Part shown: piece by piece, positions 1-12,400 of the stretch
Numbering within the stretch: the first letter of the stretch is position 1
Layout: every line of letters begins with the position of its first letter
Assembly (NCBI GenBank): GCA_021442155.1
Contig: CM038232.1
Coordinates: forward strand, 60,915,436-60,979,435
Direction of reading: 5' to 3'
DNA length: 64,000 bases
Source: Cymbidium sinense
Taxonomy: Eukaryota; Streptophyta; Magnoliopsida; Asparagales; Orchidaceae
Position numbers and translations under genes: made by a program
The notes under the pieces: generated by a model
Database searches by the model: none
What the model was told of the DNA's origin: nothing
Seen by the model: only the letters and a program-made list of their open reading frames with translations

Positions 1-2205
1 CTCATTTAAATCAAGTATACTAAGATTTTTTTTATACATCTTAACCAAGTCTTTTAGTTCTCCTACCTTTCTTAACATAAGCAAATCTAATGCATCTACT
101 CTCCGTCATCGACGGCCGACGCTTTATGTGGCCAAACCATCTAAGGCGACTCTTTCTAATCTTATCGGCCACTGGAGCTACTCCAATCTTTTCCCGAATA
201 TACTCATTTCGCATTTTATCTCTAAGAGTGAAGCCGCTCATCCACCTAAGCATCCTCATCTCTATAACACTCAACTTAGTCTTATGCTTCTCTTTTATTT
301 AACATTCGCGCATTATAAGTCATTGTGTCTTACCACCATCTTATAAAATTTTCCTTAAGTTTAAGTGGAACTTTTCTATCACATAATCGTCGATGCATTC
401 CTCACTTCAACCATCCAACTTGAATTCTCTAATAACATCTCCATCTATTTCACCATCATTTTGAATAATGAGCCTAAATATTTAAAACGCTCATTATTAA
501 TGACTTGCTCACCTAATGTCACAATACTACCAAACTTCTACAACTAAAATTACACTCCATATATTCAATTTTAGATCTACTTAAACAAAAAACCTTGGGA
601 CTGTGAGTTGACCTCCATAATTCAAGGACTCCTCTAGTCTTATCAACAAGAAGAATGTCATCGAAAAGCATACACCAAGGTAAATCTTCTTGTAAATGCC
701 TAAGAACATCCATAACTAAAGTAAAAAAAGATAAGGCTTAAAGTTGATCCTTGATGTAATCCAACTCAAATAGGAAAATATTTTGTCAATCCTCCTTGTG
801 TTTGACACAAGTAATCTCAGTATATATATCCTTAATGACTTGAATATAATCAATATTAACTCATTTCGTAAAACTCTCCAAAGAACATCTCTTGAAATTT
901 TATCATAAGCTTTTCTAAATCAATAAATATTATATGTAGACCTTACTTTCTATGCTTCTCCATCAAACCCTTAACAAATGCATAACATCCAAGTAGATCT
1001 ACGCATGAAACCAAACTGCGGTGAAATTTTGTATCACTCGTAACCTATGCTCAATTACTCTCCCATAATTTCACATTAACTTAATTCCTATAATTTGCAC
1101 GCTCTTGTCATCACCTTTATTCTTAAATATAGAACCAACAAACTCTTTCTCCACTCATCCGACATCTTTTTAGTCAAAATGACATTAAAAGATTTGTAAG
1201 AAATTCCTGATCTCCTAAACATTTCCACACTTCTATTGAAATATTATCCGTCTACTGCTTTCCATATTTCATTTTCTTTAAAGCTTCACTAACTTATTTA
1301 CTAATAATGATAAAATAAAATTCTCTATTTTTGTATTAAGGTTAAAATCAATCATATTTTAGATCCTTCATTGAAAAGTTTATCAAAATACCTCATCCAC
1401 CTATTTTCAATATCATTTTCTAAAATAATATTTTATTATTTTCATTAATATCCTTGAAACCATGCTCTTTACTTCTCCTATCTCTTTGGTTAACTTATAC
1501 ATACATCTTTCACCTTTGATATCTAATATAAAATAAAAGTTTAAATTTTGCATCATATATCTTTCTTATAATCTGCCACTTTATATCTTTCTCCGAAGTT
1601 TTACATCTAAACCAAGTTTTATAACAATACTTTTATTTTTTATCTTTTCTGACACTCGACTCCACCACCAACTATTCTTACTAAAAGAAGATTTTCTTCT
1701 TGCCAAGATCTTTAAAGAACTTGCTTAATTTCACTTACTATTTTTCCTACATAATGTTCTTCCTAACATCCCAAATTCTAATCTCTAGAATTGCTCTTAA
1801 AATATTTTTATTTATGTTTAAGTGTCCCCATCTAATTCTAGAATAATTTGGTTTATTTTTTTCTTACAACTTTCATCTAAAATCAAAACTAACAACCGAG
1901 ACTTATTTTCACTGAATGACCTTACAATCTTTACGATCTAAACGATCTATTTTTCTTATCAAAAAATAATCAATCTGTGTTTTACTAGATCCATTTTTAT
2001 AAGTATTAATATTTCATCTCTTTTCTTAAATAAAGTGTAACTATAAAATCATAAAGTAAAATAAAATCTAATATACCTACCTTCTTCATTACTACCCAAA
2101 TCCATAACCACCGTAATACTTTTAAAATCTTCTACCATTCTACCAACATGTCCATTTAAATCTCCTCCAATAAATATTCTTCTTCAAGAGGTAAAGTTTA
2201 ATACT
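1..2205 (-). mobile_element. RTE-clade LINE copy A, truncated
   Basis: This is a non-LTR retrotransposon relic on the minus strand. Its 3' end lies outside the window. Two fragments read clearly in translation. 713-519 gives a reverse-transcriptase block with [16 protein letters not shown], where the usual FADD-type active-site box has lost its alanine. 274-41 gives the C-terminal block with [18 protein letters not shown] and LRWFGHIKRRPS, typical of plant RTE elements. Homology with copies C and D continues to about 2,200, inside the endonuclease region, and then stops, so the copy is 5'-truncated. Stops and frameshifts are frequent, so it encodes no working protein. The RTE family assignment is firm; the left end and target duplication cannot be seen. 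Confidence 0.85.
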
Positions 2206-2212
2206 TTTTCTT

Positions 2213-2634
2213 CAATTCATAAGAAAGACTAATTTTTATTATTATAAACTATACTAAATGTTATATTTATATACATTTATTAAGCTAAATATTAAGTTAA
2301 TACTTAAATTATGGTTTGCATGTAGCATGTAAAGTTTAAATAATTAAGTTTAATTTATATTATACTTAAAGAAAGGTAAAATTAAGCACTCAATCTATTA
2401 ATACAATCAATCATAATTTTACTATTTAATCATAAGTTTAAATATATTTTATTTATATTCTCATAAATTTAACATTTTCATTTCTTATTTTTTAATTGAA
2501 TTATTCTTATAAATTTTCAACATACTTATAATTTATTTACACAAATTTTAATAAAATTAAAACATACAAAATGAAATATAATTAAAAAGTTTGTAAAGTA
2601 AGGACTTAATTTTCTCTATTTGAAAGAACTTATA

Positions 2635-2686
<52 letters not shown>

Positions 2687-2716
2687 TTTTCTTAATAAAT
2701 AAAAAATAAAAACTAA
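2213..2716 (-). repeat. Direct repeat copy 1 (candidate gypsy LTR)
   Basis: About 500 AT-rich bases starting near ATTCATAAGAAAGACTAA and ending near AATAAATAAAAAATA. The block recurs in the same orientation at 8,573-8,828 plus 11,746-12,001, where an RTE insertion splits it. A minus-strand Ty3/gypsy relic lies between the two copies, so they may be its 3' and 5' LTRs. I could not find clear TG...CA ends or a primer-binding site, so the LTR reading is only an inference. The paired repeat itself is seen directly. Confidence 0.6.
2637..2684. repeat. (AT)24 microsatellite
   Basis: Uninterrupted AT dinucleotide run inside direct repeat copy 1. The second copy has a much shorter AT run at the matching place (about 11,949-11,968), so the tract has changed length since the copies separated. 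Confidence 0.97.
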
Positions 2717-2774
2717 CTCTCGTTGAGAGATCAACCAAAAGACTACCGATATTTTTCTACTTAAAGATCAACAA

Positions 2775-5355
2775 CTATATGTACTTACGTGGTAAAACCA
2801 TAAAAACTTGTAAATAATCATGACATGAATCCTTTAAATCATGTTAATGTGTCAAGACGAGACAAATTGACAATGAAAAATGCAAGATCATGCGAGTAAA
2901 TAAGCAAGCGTTCATTATATATTAGAGCAAAGAAGTTAGTCCAATAAACTAAAAGGTTAAGATTTTGGAATATGTACTTTTATGTAAATTAATGGAATTA
3001 ATAGATATTATGGTTCATAGAAATAAATATTTTATATGTTCAAGAACTAAATGGGTTGGAGAGAAAGCCAAGGAGATTGATAGTTTAAGTTTTAAACTTT
3101 GATATTCAGAAATGAACTTCGATATGAAGTAAGATTATGATAAAAGAAGGATAATATTATAAATATTAATATGGGAGATAGAATTATACTTTAAAGATTA
3201 TCATTTGAAAGATTATCAATGTTATAAGTGTTTATGCTCAAGTAGATTTGGATGATTCTCAAAAGAAAAATTTGGAATGAATTAGAGATTAATACATAAG
3301 ATACCTCTTGAAAAAAAAAAAATATTTATTGGAAGAGATTTAAATGACATGCTAGAGTAGTAAGATTTTAAAGATTCATCATATACATTGGTAATACTAA
3401 GAAGGCTATATTAGATTTTTAAATGATTGATTAGAATGTAGCTTTTCATTTAAGAAAAGATGAACATATTATTACTTATAAAATTAATTAAGAAAAACAT
3501 TGATTATTTTCTAAGAAAAATAGATCGCTTTAGATTATAAAAGATGTAAGTTATTCAAGTGAAAGTTTAAGTACAACATCGACATTAGATTTTAAGAAAA
3601 ATCAGAGATAAAAAAATAAATCAAATTATTTCTATTAGATGACACTTAAAGATAAATAAAAATATTTTTAAGAATTTATAAGAGTTTAGAATTTGAGATG
3701 TTCAAAGTTAAGTTAATATTATAAAAAAAAGTAATAATGAAATTAAGCAAGCTAAAAATACGCTTGGAGAATCAAAAGAATTTTCTTTTAATAAAATAGT
3801 TTGAAAATAAGAAAAAAAGATAATAAGAAACATCAGAATAAAATTAGATGTAAAAACTTAGAATGGGAAATATATGTATTATGAGATAAGAAAGAATATA
3901 TAATGTAAAAAAATTAACTTAAATGATTTATACATAGATGATACCAGAAGTGAAAGATATACGATAAATGAACCAGATAGAGAAGAAAGACCTACTCAGA
4001 GTGATAATGAAGAAAATAAAGTTTTTAGAAAAGATATGAAAATATGGATGAGATAAACTTTTCAATGATCCGAATGCACGATTGATTTTAGCAACCTAAT
4101 ACCCTAAAAAAAATAGAGAATTTTATTTTTATCGTCATATTAATAAATCTTGAGAAGCTTTAAAGATAAATGTGGAAAAGCAAGAAAGGACCGCTTATAT
4201 TAATTTGAAATGCTTAAGATCAAGGAATTTCTTATTTTACAAATCTTTTAATGTTATTTTAAAGACTAAAAAATGTCGAGTGAGAAAAGAGTTTGTTGGT
4301 TCCTATATTTAAGAATAAATTTGTGCAAATTATAAGAAAAGTTAATGTGTCATACAAGAAAATTATGGGAGAGAGTAATCGAGCATAAAGTTACGATGTG
4401 ATACAAAAGTTTCTCACAATCAATTTGGTTTCATGCCGTAGATCTATGGATGCTATACATTTGTTAAGAGGTTATGGAGTAAAAGTAAGGAGATTTACAT
4501 ATGATATTTATGATTTAAGTTTTATGATAAAGTTTCAAGAGATGTTCTTTGGAGAGTTTTGTAAACGTAAATGAGTTAATATGGTTATATTCAAGTCATT
4601 AAGATATGTATACTAGTCAGAACGTCCAAACACAAGAGATTGACAAAATATTTTCCCATTTCAATTGGATTACGATCACTTTAAACCCTTATCTTTTGCT
4701 TTAGTTATGGATGTTCTACTAAGCATTTACGTGGAAGATGTACCTTGGTGTATGCTTTTCTATGACATTATTCTTATTGATAAGACTAGGAGTCCAAGAA
4801 ACTTGAATTATGGAGGTTAACATTATAAGATAAAGGTTTTCGCTAAGTAGATATAAAAAAATATATTTTTAGTCAGAAGTTAGTAGTAGTGGACATTTGG
4901 TGAACAAGTCATTAAGTGAGTGATTCATATATTTAGATTCTATTGTTCAAAATGATGGTGAAATAGTTGAGATGTTATTAGTAGAATTCAAGTTGATGGT
5001 CAAGTGGAGAAATGAATTGTTTATAAAAGTTTCACTTAAAGAAAATTTTATAAGATGGTTAAGAAGACTGCATGTCACCAATATTAAGACTAAGTTAGTA
5101 GATGAGGATGCAGATAGGACTTTACTCTGAGATAAAATGCAAATAATTATCTAAAAAAAAACAAATATAATATTTAGATGTGGACAAAAATGATTCTACA
5201 GAGAGATATTTTCACATGTTAAGAAATAGAGTAGACCTAAAAAAGACTTGGTTAAGATGAATAAAATGACTAAGATACTTGAATTAAATGAGAATTTGAC
5301 ACAAATACATGGAGACGAAGATTCATATCCAACAACTTAGTAAACTTGTTGTTGG
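2775..5355 (+). mobile_element. RTE-clade LINE copy B, near full length
   Basis: Plus-strand RTE copy. The 5' end (from about 2,798) matches the 5' leader of full-length copy C, sharing AATCATGACATGAATC and then the start of the endonuclease region. Collinear homology runs through the RT region (GGATGTTCTACTAAGCATTT and a decayed LLFDD-like segment near 4,690-4,800) and the C-terminal region to a short TTGTTGTTGG tail at 5,346-5,355. Many frameshifts and deletions leave no long reading frame. It lies between direct repeat copy 1 and the RNase H end of the gypsy relic, where gypsy integrase would be expected. No convincing target duplication was found. Confidence 0.8.
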
Positions 5356-6700
5356 TGAAGATCATATATTTGCCTTCCTCTGATATTAAATATCCAAATT
5401 ATAATCTTTAATGAGTTCCACATTTTTTAAATTTACTCCTTAAGTAAAGATATATTTAAAGCTTTGATGATCAATGAAAACTTTACACCTTACTCCACAT
5501 AGATAATGCCTCCAAATTTTCAATGTAAATACCACTGCTGTTAGCTCTAGTGATATGACAATTTGTGAAAATCATTCAACGAATCTCCTATAATATCCTC
5601 AAACCCTAAAAAACTAAGTGATTGGGATCAGCCCATATGCTGACTTTACTGATCCATCAAACCCCTTCACTACAATCATGTGCCCCAAAAATATGATATT
5701 ATTTAACCAAAATTCACACTGAAAATTTTGCATATTCATTTCCTTTCTATTAAAATAATGAAAGATGATTTTCTTGCTTCATCTAAATAAATTAAATATC
5801 AATGAATACAATTACAAATGAATTTAAAAGGGTTTAAAAATTATATTCATGAGATCCATAAATACAGATTTTAAAGCAAAAGACATCACAAACTCATAGT
5901 CATATTTTAAAATCGCTTTGATATCTTCTTTGATTCTCAATGATAACTGATCTTAAATCAATCTGAAAATATAAAACCTTCTAATGGTCAAAAGATCATC
6001 AATTTTGCAAATATTTATTCTAGTTTGTTAAGCTCTCTATAATCATGCATACCTAAGCTCCCTTCTTTATTCTTCACAAATAATACAGAGCTCAAAGAGA
6101 TGCTAACGATAAATCCTTTCTAACAATGAATTATTTCAACTCTTGTAATTGATCGCCATTCTATATAATACTTTGCTACACCTCAATTAAATCAATAGAA
6201 ATCATCTCTAACTGGAGGTAAACTCGATAAATCATCCAAAAAATTTCTGATACCTTTACTAATTGTATATCCTCTAACTTCTTTACTTTTAAGAACATCT
6301 AACCGAAAAGAAAATCTTAATGCCTTTTTAGATCTGAACTTTCAAAAGACATCATAAATCCTCTTTATACAATTTGAATTCTTCTTCCGTGAATATTAAA
6401 TTTGACTATTTTACAACAATCTATATGATAATATTTTAGATAAATCTATTCTTAAAATCACATCAAATTCATATCGATACTTATTAAATCTACATCCAAG
6501 CTTTTCAGATATTTGGTTCACCAAATATTTCAAGATTTATTTAATTTATTCATATCAAAGTATAAACATTTTCATAACTCATAATCCCAAAATTCATACA
6601 TTTCTCAAATATAAATGTGATGCTTATCAAATAAAACTCTAACTAATTTTCAATAAAGATGATACCTATAAATTGGTAGACATATAAAACAAATATATCA
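5356..6700 (-). pseudogene. Ty3/gypsy protease-RT-RNase H relic
   Basis: Minus-strand pol relic read across frameshifts. In order: an aspartic-protease tail resembling 'GMDWL-K-IDC' near 6,490-6,340 (relic KYYHIDCCKIVKFNIHG); the protease-RT linker near 6,260 (DDLSSLPPV); the RT start at 6,092 (SSVLFVKNKEGSLG, then DYRELNK); RT palm remnants (FVMSFALKSVFMDLMN; NFQCEFWLNNIIFLGHM); and RNase H (LTAVVFTLKIWRHYL, VFIDHQSFKYIFT) ending at about 5,360. The residues between RT and RNase H are shortened. In life these domains would copy the element's RNA into DNA. Order and motifs fit a Ty3/gypsy element of chromovirus type. Integrase is absent and stops are numerous, so it is dead. Confidence 0.85.
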
Positions 6701-6744
6701 AGATAATATAAAATCAGAATGTTATTAAATAAATACATACCAGA

Positions 6745-7560
6745 ATGACATCGCTTTTTCTCACGCTGATAAACTCATATATTTTTTGCTCGGTGAGATG
6801 GAATGACGATATCTACCATCTTTTGTCTACCAAACCTCAGGAGGTTGAACACTTCATTCTAAGATCCATCAAGATTTCACCGATGATAAAATTTTGCCAT
6901 ATGTCATATGGCACTAATATAAGAAGTGCAGGCTCGAGAAGACTCTCCTTTATGTGCTCTTCCATATTTCTAATGTGTAACACTTAGGGGCATTGGTATA
7001 TGACTTAGTTTTTTCTAATTTGATTTTTTTAACATTCTCGCCTGATTTTATCATCATTCCTCCTCTTCTCAATATCTCTCCTTCTTTGAGTAGCTTATAA
7101 ATACAATTCTATCATTCTAAAGATGCTCCACCAAGAGAAAGATACTATCAATACTTAAGAATCACCCTCAACTACATCTTTCGATAAAACCAGATTTTTC
7201 TTCTCAGATTTGATCAATGAGTCATACCTCAAAAGATTAAACTACTTCATATCAGACATGTAACAATCTCCTTACAACTGATGAACTTATCCCATTTGTC
7301 TCTGAGAGTACAAACCAATCTCTAAAGATCTTCACAAAATCCTCCCATGAAATAAAATTGTGCGCCTTCCTTCAAACTTCTCGAATGTCTCACCACCATC
7401 TCTTATTCTTCAAAAGCAAGGCAAAGCAACTTTCTTTCTGAGATGACATACTTTCTAAAATTTTCTATCCAGATCAACCGCTTTTTTTATTCTATAGTCC
7501 TCCTCCTCGAAAAGAGTGGCCTCATATCCTAAAAAATAATTTCAGATATTTCATTAATAA
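6745..7560 (-). pseudogene. Ty3/gypsy gag relic
   Basis: Upstream on the same strand as the pol relic, this stretch holds badly frameshifted gag-like reading. Fragments include a GGETFEKFEGRRTI-like piece near 7,370-7,400, comparable to the 'WW-T-----I-W--F---F' segment of plant gypsy gag, and ERKLLCLAFEE nearby. No intact zinc knuckle can be read. The call rests mainly on position upstream of protease-RT in the same orientation, with weak motif support. It is not coding today. Confidence 0.5.
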
Positions 7561-8572
7561 AACACTTCTACCAGGCATGCTGATTTCTTATCATTTGAGT
7601 TTCCATTATTTGAGTAAATGCATCTATCAAGTAGAAACGCAAAATTAAATAATTTGACCTCTATTTTCAAAAGATCTTAATTAGTTTAATTTGAATCACA
7701 AATTAATTATGTTATGCATCAATCAATAATATGCAAATCTCTTCATAAAATTTACTTTCTTCCTAATGACTTCGACATGATCATACTTATGCCCCTAAAT
7801 ATAAAATCTAACTCGATCTCACTTTTAACCCAGAAATAATACAAGCAAATGTAATTTATGACAAGAAAACTTACCTAACATTTTCAATCTTAAACAACAT
7901 CTCAATCATATAAGAGTTATTACAATGACAAATTATTTAACAATTCACATATATATACTAACAAAGCTCATAAATAATTTAAATATAAATCAATATAATC
8001 ACATAATTACCTATTCTCCAAGTCTACTACATAAACATAATCACTTCTATCATCCATTTAATTGTGATTACACCAAAAAAATTAAACAACTAACAATTAT
8101 AAAATTCAGAAATAATGCTTACACTATAATAAATAAAAAGGTAACTAATATATACGTGTTATCACATATACATAAAAAAAGTACTCAAACAATCAAATAT
8201 ATGAGATAGATAGATAAAGATTGGAACTTTTACTTTTATATTTATCATCTATTTCAGGAGTCACCGTCTAAACCTTTACCAAAAAAATTTTTTACCAATA
8301 CTCATCCAAAGGACAAATAGTCATTACCATATTCATCAATATTGATTGTCTATTTTCTAAATCAAGTTAAATTAACCTTTAATTTTTTTAATATAATGAT
8401 ATATCTAATTTGTCATATAATACTCTCTAATTCCTATAATATTTTTTTCTTAATGTAATTTAAGTTAAAAATTTCTATTTTTTTTCTAATGATTTCAATT
8501 TAAGAATCATAATTATATTTTTCATACTTTCCTGTATCAATTATTTAAATGACTTAAATATTCTTTTATTCG
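7561..8572. other. AT-rich stretch, no gene seen
   Basis: Lies between the gag relic and direct repeat copy 2. If the repeats are LTRs, this would be the leader region of the gypsy element. I see no primer-binding site and no coding pattern. The short plus-strand reading frame at 7,925-8,209 is Ile/Asn/Thr-rich and looks like chance in AT-rich DNA. Confidence 0.5.
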
Positions 8573-8828
8573 ATTCATAAGAAAGACTAATTTTGTATTA
8601 TTATAAACTATACTAAATGTTATATTTATATACATTTATTAAGCTAAATATTAAGTTAAAACTTAAGTTATAGTCTGCATGTAGCATGTAGAGTTTAAAT
8701 AATTAAGTTTAATTTATATTATACTTAAGGAAAGGTAAAATTAAGCTCTCAATCTATTAATACAATTAATCATACTTTTACTACATCCTTTTCAATCATA
8801 AGTTTCAAATATTTGTATTTCATTTATA
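8573..8828 (-). repeat. Direct repeat copy 2, left part
   Basis: Collinear with 2,213-2,460: it shares ATTCATAAGAAAGACTAA, TATACTAAATGTTATATTTA and GTAGCATGTA-GTTTAAATAA. The match breaks at 8,828 and resumes at 11,746, exactly around an RTE insertion. Together the two halves equal direct repeat copy 1. Confidence 0.75.
8817..8828. repeat. Target-site duplication, left, of RTE copy C
   Basis: ATTTCATTTATA, identical to 11,746-11,757 and immediately next to the (CAA)n end of the element. The uninterrupted paralogue near 2,446-2,460 has a single similar site, as expected. Confidence 0.85.
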
Positions 8829-11745
8829 CACAACAACAACAACAACAACAAGCCTTAATCCCACTAAGTATCTACATAATCCTTCATCTCCATTGTGGTC
8901 CTATTATGTGTCAAATTCTCATTTAATTCAAGTATACCAAGTCATTTTTATACATCTTAACCAAATCTTTTAAGTCTACCTACCTTTCTTCACATAAAGC
9001 AAATCTAATGCATCTACTCTCCTAACCGTCATCTGACGACCGACGCTTTATGTGGCCAAACCATCTAAGCGATTTTAATCTTATCGCCACTGAGCTTCCA
9101 ACTTTTTCCAACATACTATTTCATTTTATCTTTAAGAGTAAAGCCACTCATCCACCTAAGCATCCTCATCTCTATAACACTTAACTTAGTCTCTGCTTTA
9201 TCCAATATTCCGCACCATAAGTCATCAGGTCTTACCACCATCTTATAAAATTTTCCTTAAGTTTAAGTGAAACTTTTCTATCACACAATAGGCCAAATGC
9301 ATTCCTCCACTTCAACCATCCAACTTGAATTCTACTAATAACATCTACAACTATTTCACCATCATTTTGAACAATAGAATCTAAATATATGAATCGCTCA
9401 CTCTTATTAATGACTTGTTCACCTAATGTCACAACACTACCACTAACTTCTACAACTAAAATTACACTCCATATATTCGCTTTTAGATCTACTTGAATGA
9501 AAACCTTTAGACTCTAAAGTTCTCCATAATTCAAGTTTCTCTTGGACTCCTCTAGTCTTATCAACAAGAAGAATGTCATCAAAGAAAAGCATACACCAAG
9601 GTACATCTTCCTATAAATGCCTAAGAACATCCATAACTAAAGTAAAAAAGATAAGGGCTTAAAGTCGATCGATGTAATCCAATGAAATAGGAAAATATTT
9701 TGTCAATCCTCCTTGTGTTTGGACACAAGTAACAGCTCTAGTATACATATCCTTAATTACTTGAATATAACCAATATCAACTCATTTCTATTCTAAAATT
9801 CTCCAAAGAACATCTCTTGAAACTTTATCATAAGTTTTCTCTAAATCAATAAATATCATATGTAGATCCTCCTTACTTTCTATGCTTCTCCATCAAACCT
9901 CTTAACAAATGTATAGATCCATAGTAGATCTACGACATGAAACCAAATTGATGAGAAACTTTTGTATCACATCATAACCTATGCTCTCTCTCATAATTTT
10001 AATACATTAACTTAATTCCTCTATAATTTGCACACTCTTGTGCATCACCTTTATTCTTAAATATAAAACCAACAAACTCTTTCTCCACTCATCCGACATC
10101 TTTTAGTCTTTAAAATAACTTTAAAAAAATTTATAAGCTAAAAAATTCCTTGATCTCCTAAACATTTCTACACTTCTATTAGAATATTATTAGGTCCCAC
10201 TGTTTTTCTACATTTCATTTTCTTTAAAGCTTCTCTAACTTCAGATTTACTAATACGACGATTAAAATGAAATTCTATTTTGTTAGGATATTAAGGTTAA
10301 AAATCAATCGTAATTTCGATCCTTCATTAAAAAGTTTATCAAAATACATCATCCACCTATTTTCAATATCCTTTTATAAAAAAAGCACTTAATTATTTTC
10401 ATCATTAATACACCTCACTTGAACTATGTGTTTGTTTCTCCTATCTTTTTGGTTGGCTAACTTATGCATACATCTTTCACTTTAGATCTAATATATCAGT
10501 ATAAATTACTAAAAGTTTTAAAATTTGTGATCATATATTGCTTTCTTAATCTCTACGCCAATTTTATATATTTCTAAATTCAAGTTTTACATCTAAATCA
10601 AGTTTTATAACAACGCTTTATTTTTATCTTTTCTTGACACTCGACTCAACTATTCTTATTAAAGAAGTTTTTCCTTTGATTCTCCAAGACATCTTTAACA
10701 ACTTTTAATTTCACTGCTTCTTTTCCACATAACATTAAATTTTCTTTATGAACATCACAAATTCTAATCTTTAGTTGCTCTTAAAATATTTTATTTATGT
10801 TCTTAAGTCCCCATCTAATCCCAGGACAATAATTTGATTTATTTTTCCTCTTATAACCTTTCATCTTAAAATCTAAAACTAACAATCGATGTTGATACTT
10901 AAATTTTCACTTGAATTTACAATCTTTATAATCTAAACGATTTATTTTTCTTATCGAAAATAATCAATCATGTGTTTTACTAAATCCATTTTATATAATA
11001 CATCTCATCTTTTCTTAAATAAAGATAACAACTACAAAATCATAAAGCAAAAATCTAATATAGTCTACCTTTTCATTAATACCCAAATTCATAACCATCA
11101 TAAATACTTTAAAATCTTCTACCACTCACCAAAGACGTCCATTTAAATCTCCTCCAATTTTTTCTTTCAAGAGATATTAGATAATCTCTAATTCATTCCA
11201 AAATTTTTCTTTTGAGCTACATCCAAAACCTACTTGAGGAGCATAAACACTTATAACATAATTTTAAGATCAACAATCTTTAAAGTATAATTCTATCCCC
11301 ACATCTAGTAATATTTATAACATTATCTTCAAACTTTTATCTATAATTATACATACACCATTTCTAGTTTGACTTTACCCAATAAAAAAAAATTTAAAAC
11401 CTAAACTATCAATCTCCTTCTCCCAACCCATTTAGTTTCTTGAACACATAAAATATTTATCTTTCTATGAACCATAATATCTATTAATTTCATTAATTTA
11501 CCTATAAGAGTACCTATATTCCAAGATCCTAACCTAATTCTAGTTTCATGGACTAACTTTTCTTTGATCCGCCCATAATGTGGAACCTTGCTTATTTAAC
11601 ATGCGACGAATGCAAAACCAACACATTTTTCATCAGATTCAAGTCATACAATGCCGCTTGGGCTTCAAGATTAACACAATGATTTAAAAGATTCATGTCA
11701 TGATTATTTCGACAAGTTTTACGCTAGCTGTCGACTACCTATCGC
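8829..11745 (-). mobile_element. RTE-clade LINE copy C, full length, with target-site duplication
   Basis: A 2,917-bp minus-strand RTE element. Its 3' end shows CAACAACAACAACAACAACA and AAGCCTTAATCCCACTAAGT at 8,830-8,875, which reads as a (TTG)n tail on its own strand. The C-terminal and RT blocks follow at 9,050-9,650; one piece, 9,432-9,232, reads EQVINKSERFIYLDSIVQND and [20 protein letters not shown]. The endonuclease region lies at 10,900-11,560 with HRKINILCVQETKWVG near 11,430-11,490 (QETKW is the conserved endonuclease box). A GC-richer 5' leader fills 11,560-11,745. The 12-bp ATTTCATTTATA duplication on both sides shows target-primed insertion. Many frameshifts make it inactive. It is the best reference copy in this window. 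Confidence 0.93.
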
Positions 11746-12001
11746 ATTTCATTTATAAGTTCTTATAAATTTAACATTTTCATTTCTTATTTTTCAATTG
11801 AATTATTCTTATAAATTTTCAACATGCTTATGATTTATTTACATAACTTTTAATAAAATTAAAAGACATACTGTGAAATGAAATATAATTATGTAAGAGT
11901 TTGTAAAGTAAGGACTTAAGGTTTTCAATTCTATTTGAAATTGCAACTTATGATATATATATATATATGCATTTTCTTAATAAATAAAAAATAGAAAACT
12001 A
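11746..12001 (-). repeat. Direct repeat copy 2, right part
   Basis: Collinear with 2,446-2,716: shared TAAATTTAACATTTTCATTT, TTTGTAAAGTAAGGACTTAA, an AT run and TTTTCTTAATAAATAAAAAA. It begins with the second copy of the RTE target duplication (11,746-11,757). The match to copy 1 ends near 12,001, the outer edge of the repeat. Confidence 0.75.
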
Positions 12002-12400
12002 AACTATATTACCTCTTTGCTCTATGCCCCTACTCCCGCTTCTCACACCACGCGACGCCTTTCTTTTTTCTCCCACACACGTAGTGGTTCTCTCTCTCTC
12101 GGTCATGACGAGAGCCCGACAACCATGTCGCTGAGAAGTGGAGACGCCCCACTGTGGCAAGCATTCCTCCTTCTTCTTCCTCTGACAACACAAGACTTCG
12201 TGCACGCAAGGTTACGCAAAGGCTTTCCTCCTTCTCTTTCTCCCTCTCCCGTTTCCTCTCTCTCTCGTTGGGAGTTTTGTTTTGGCAAAACGAAACCGAA
12301 CTCCCTTTTTTTTTTTCCACTCAGCAACCGTGGTTGGATTTTATTATTTTTTTCTTTTTCCTGATTTCCGATTATTACAATAACTCACTCATTTTGTCAT
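12002..12400. other. GC-richer, pyrimidine-rich island, identity unknown
   Basis: About 400 bases with clearly higher GC than the surroundings and several CT-rich runs (CTCTCTCTCTC near 12,090; CTTCTCTTTCTCCCTCTCCC near 12,230). Overlapping open frames occur on both strands here because AT-rich stop codons are scarce. The longest plus frame, 12,017-12,364, has no recognisable domain. The composition would suit a plant 5' leader or promoter-proximal exon, or the end of an unseen element. It starts right at the outer edge of direct repeat copy 2. Confidence 0.4.

Noticed and set aside
5356..7560. Integrase or chromodomain for the gypsy relic
   Set aside because: Looked for zinc-binding HHCC and GPY-type words between 2,717 and 5,356 on the minus strand. 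Only plus-strand RTE copy B sequence is present.
12017..12364. 115-codon plus frame and overlapping minus frames in the GC-richer island
   Set aside because: Frames are open on both strands at once, as expected where AT-rich stop codons are rare. Residue content (Ser/Leu/Phe/Arg runs) follows the CT-rich composition. No domain, splice context or homologue is recognised.
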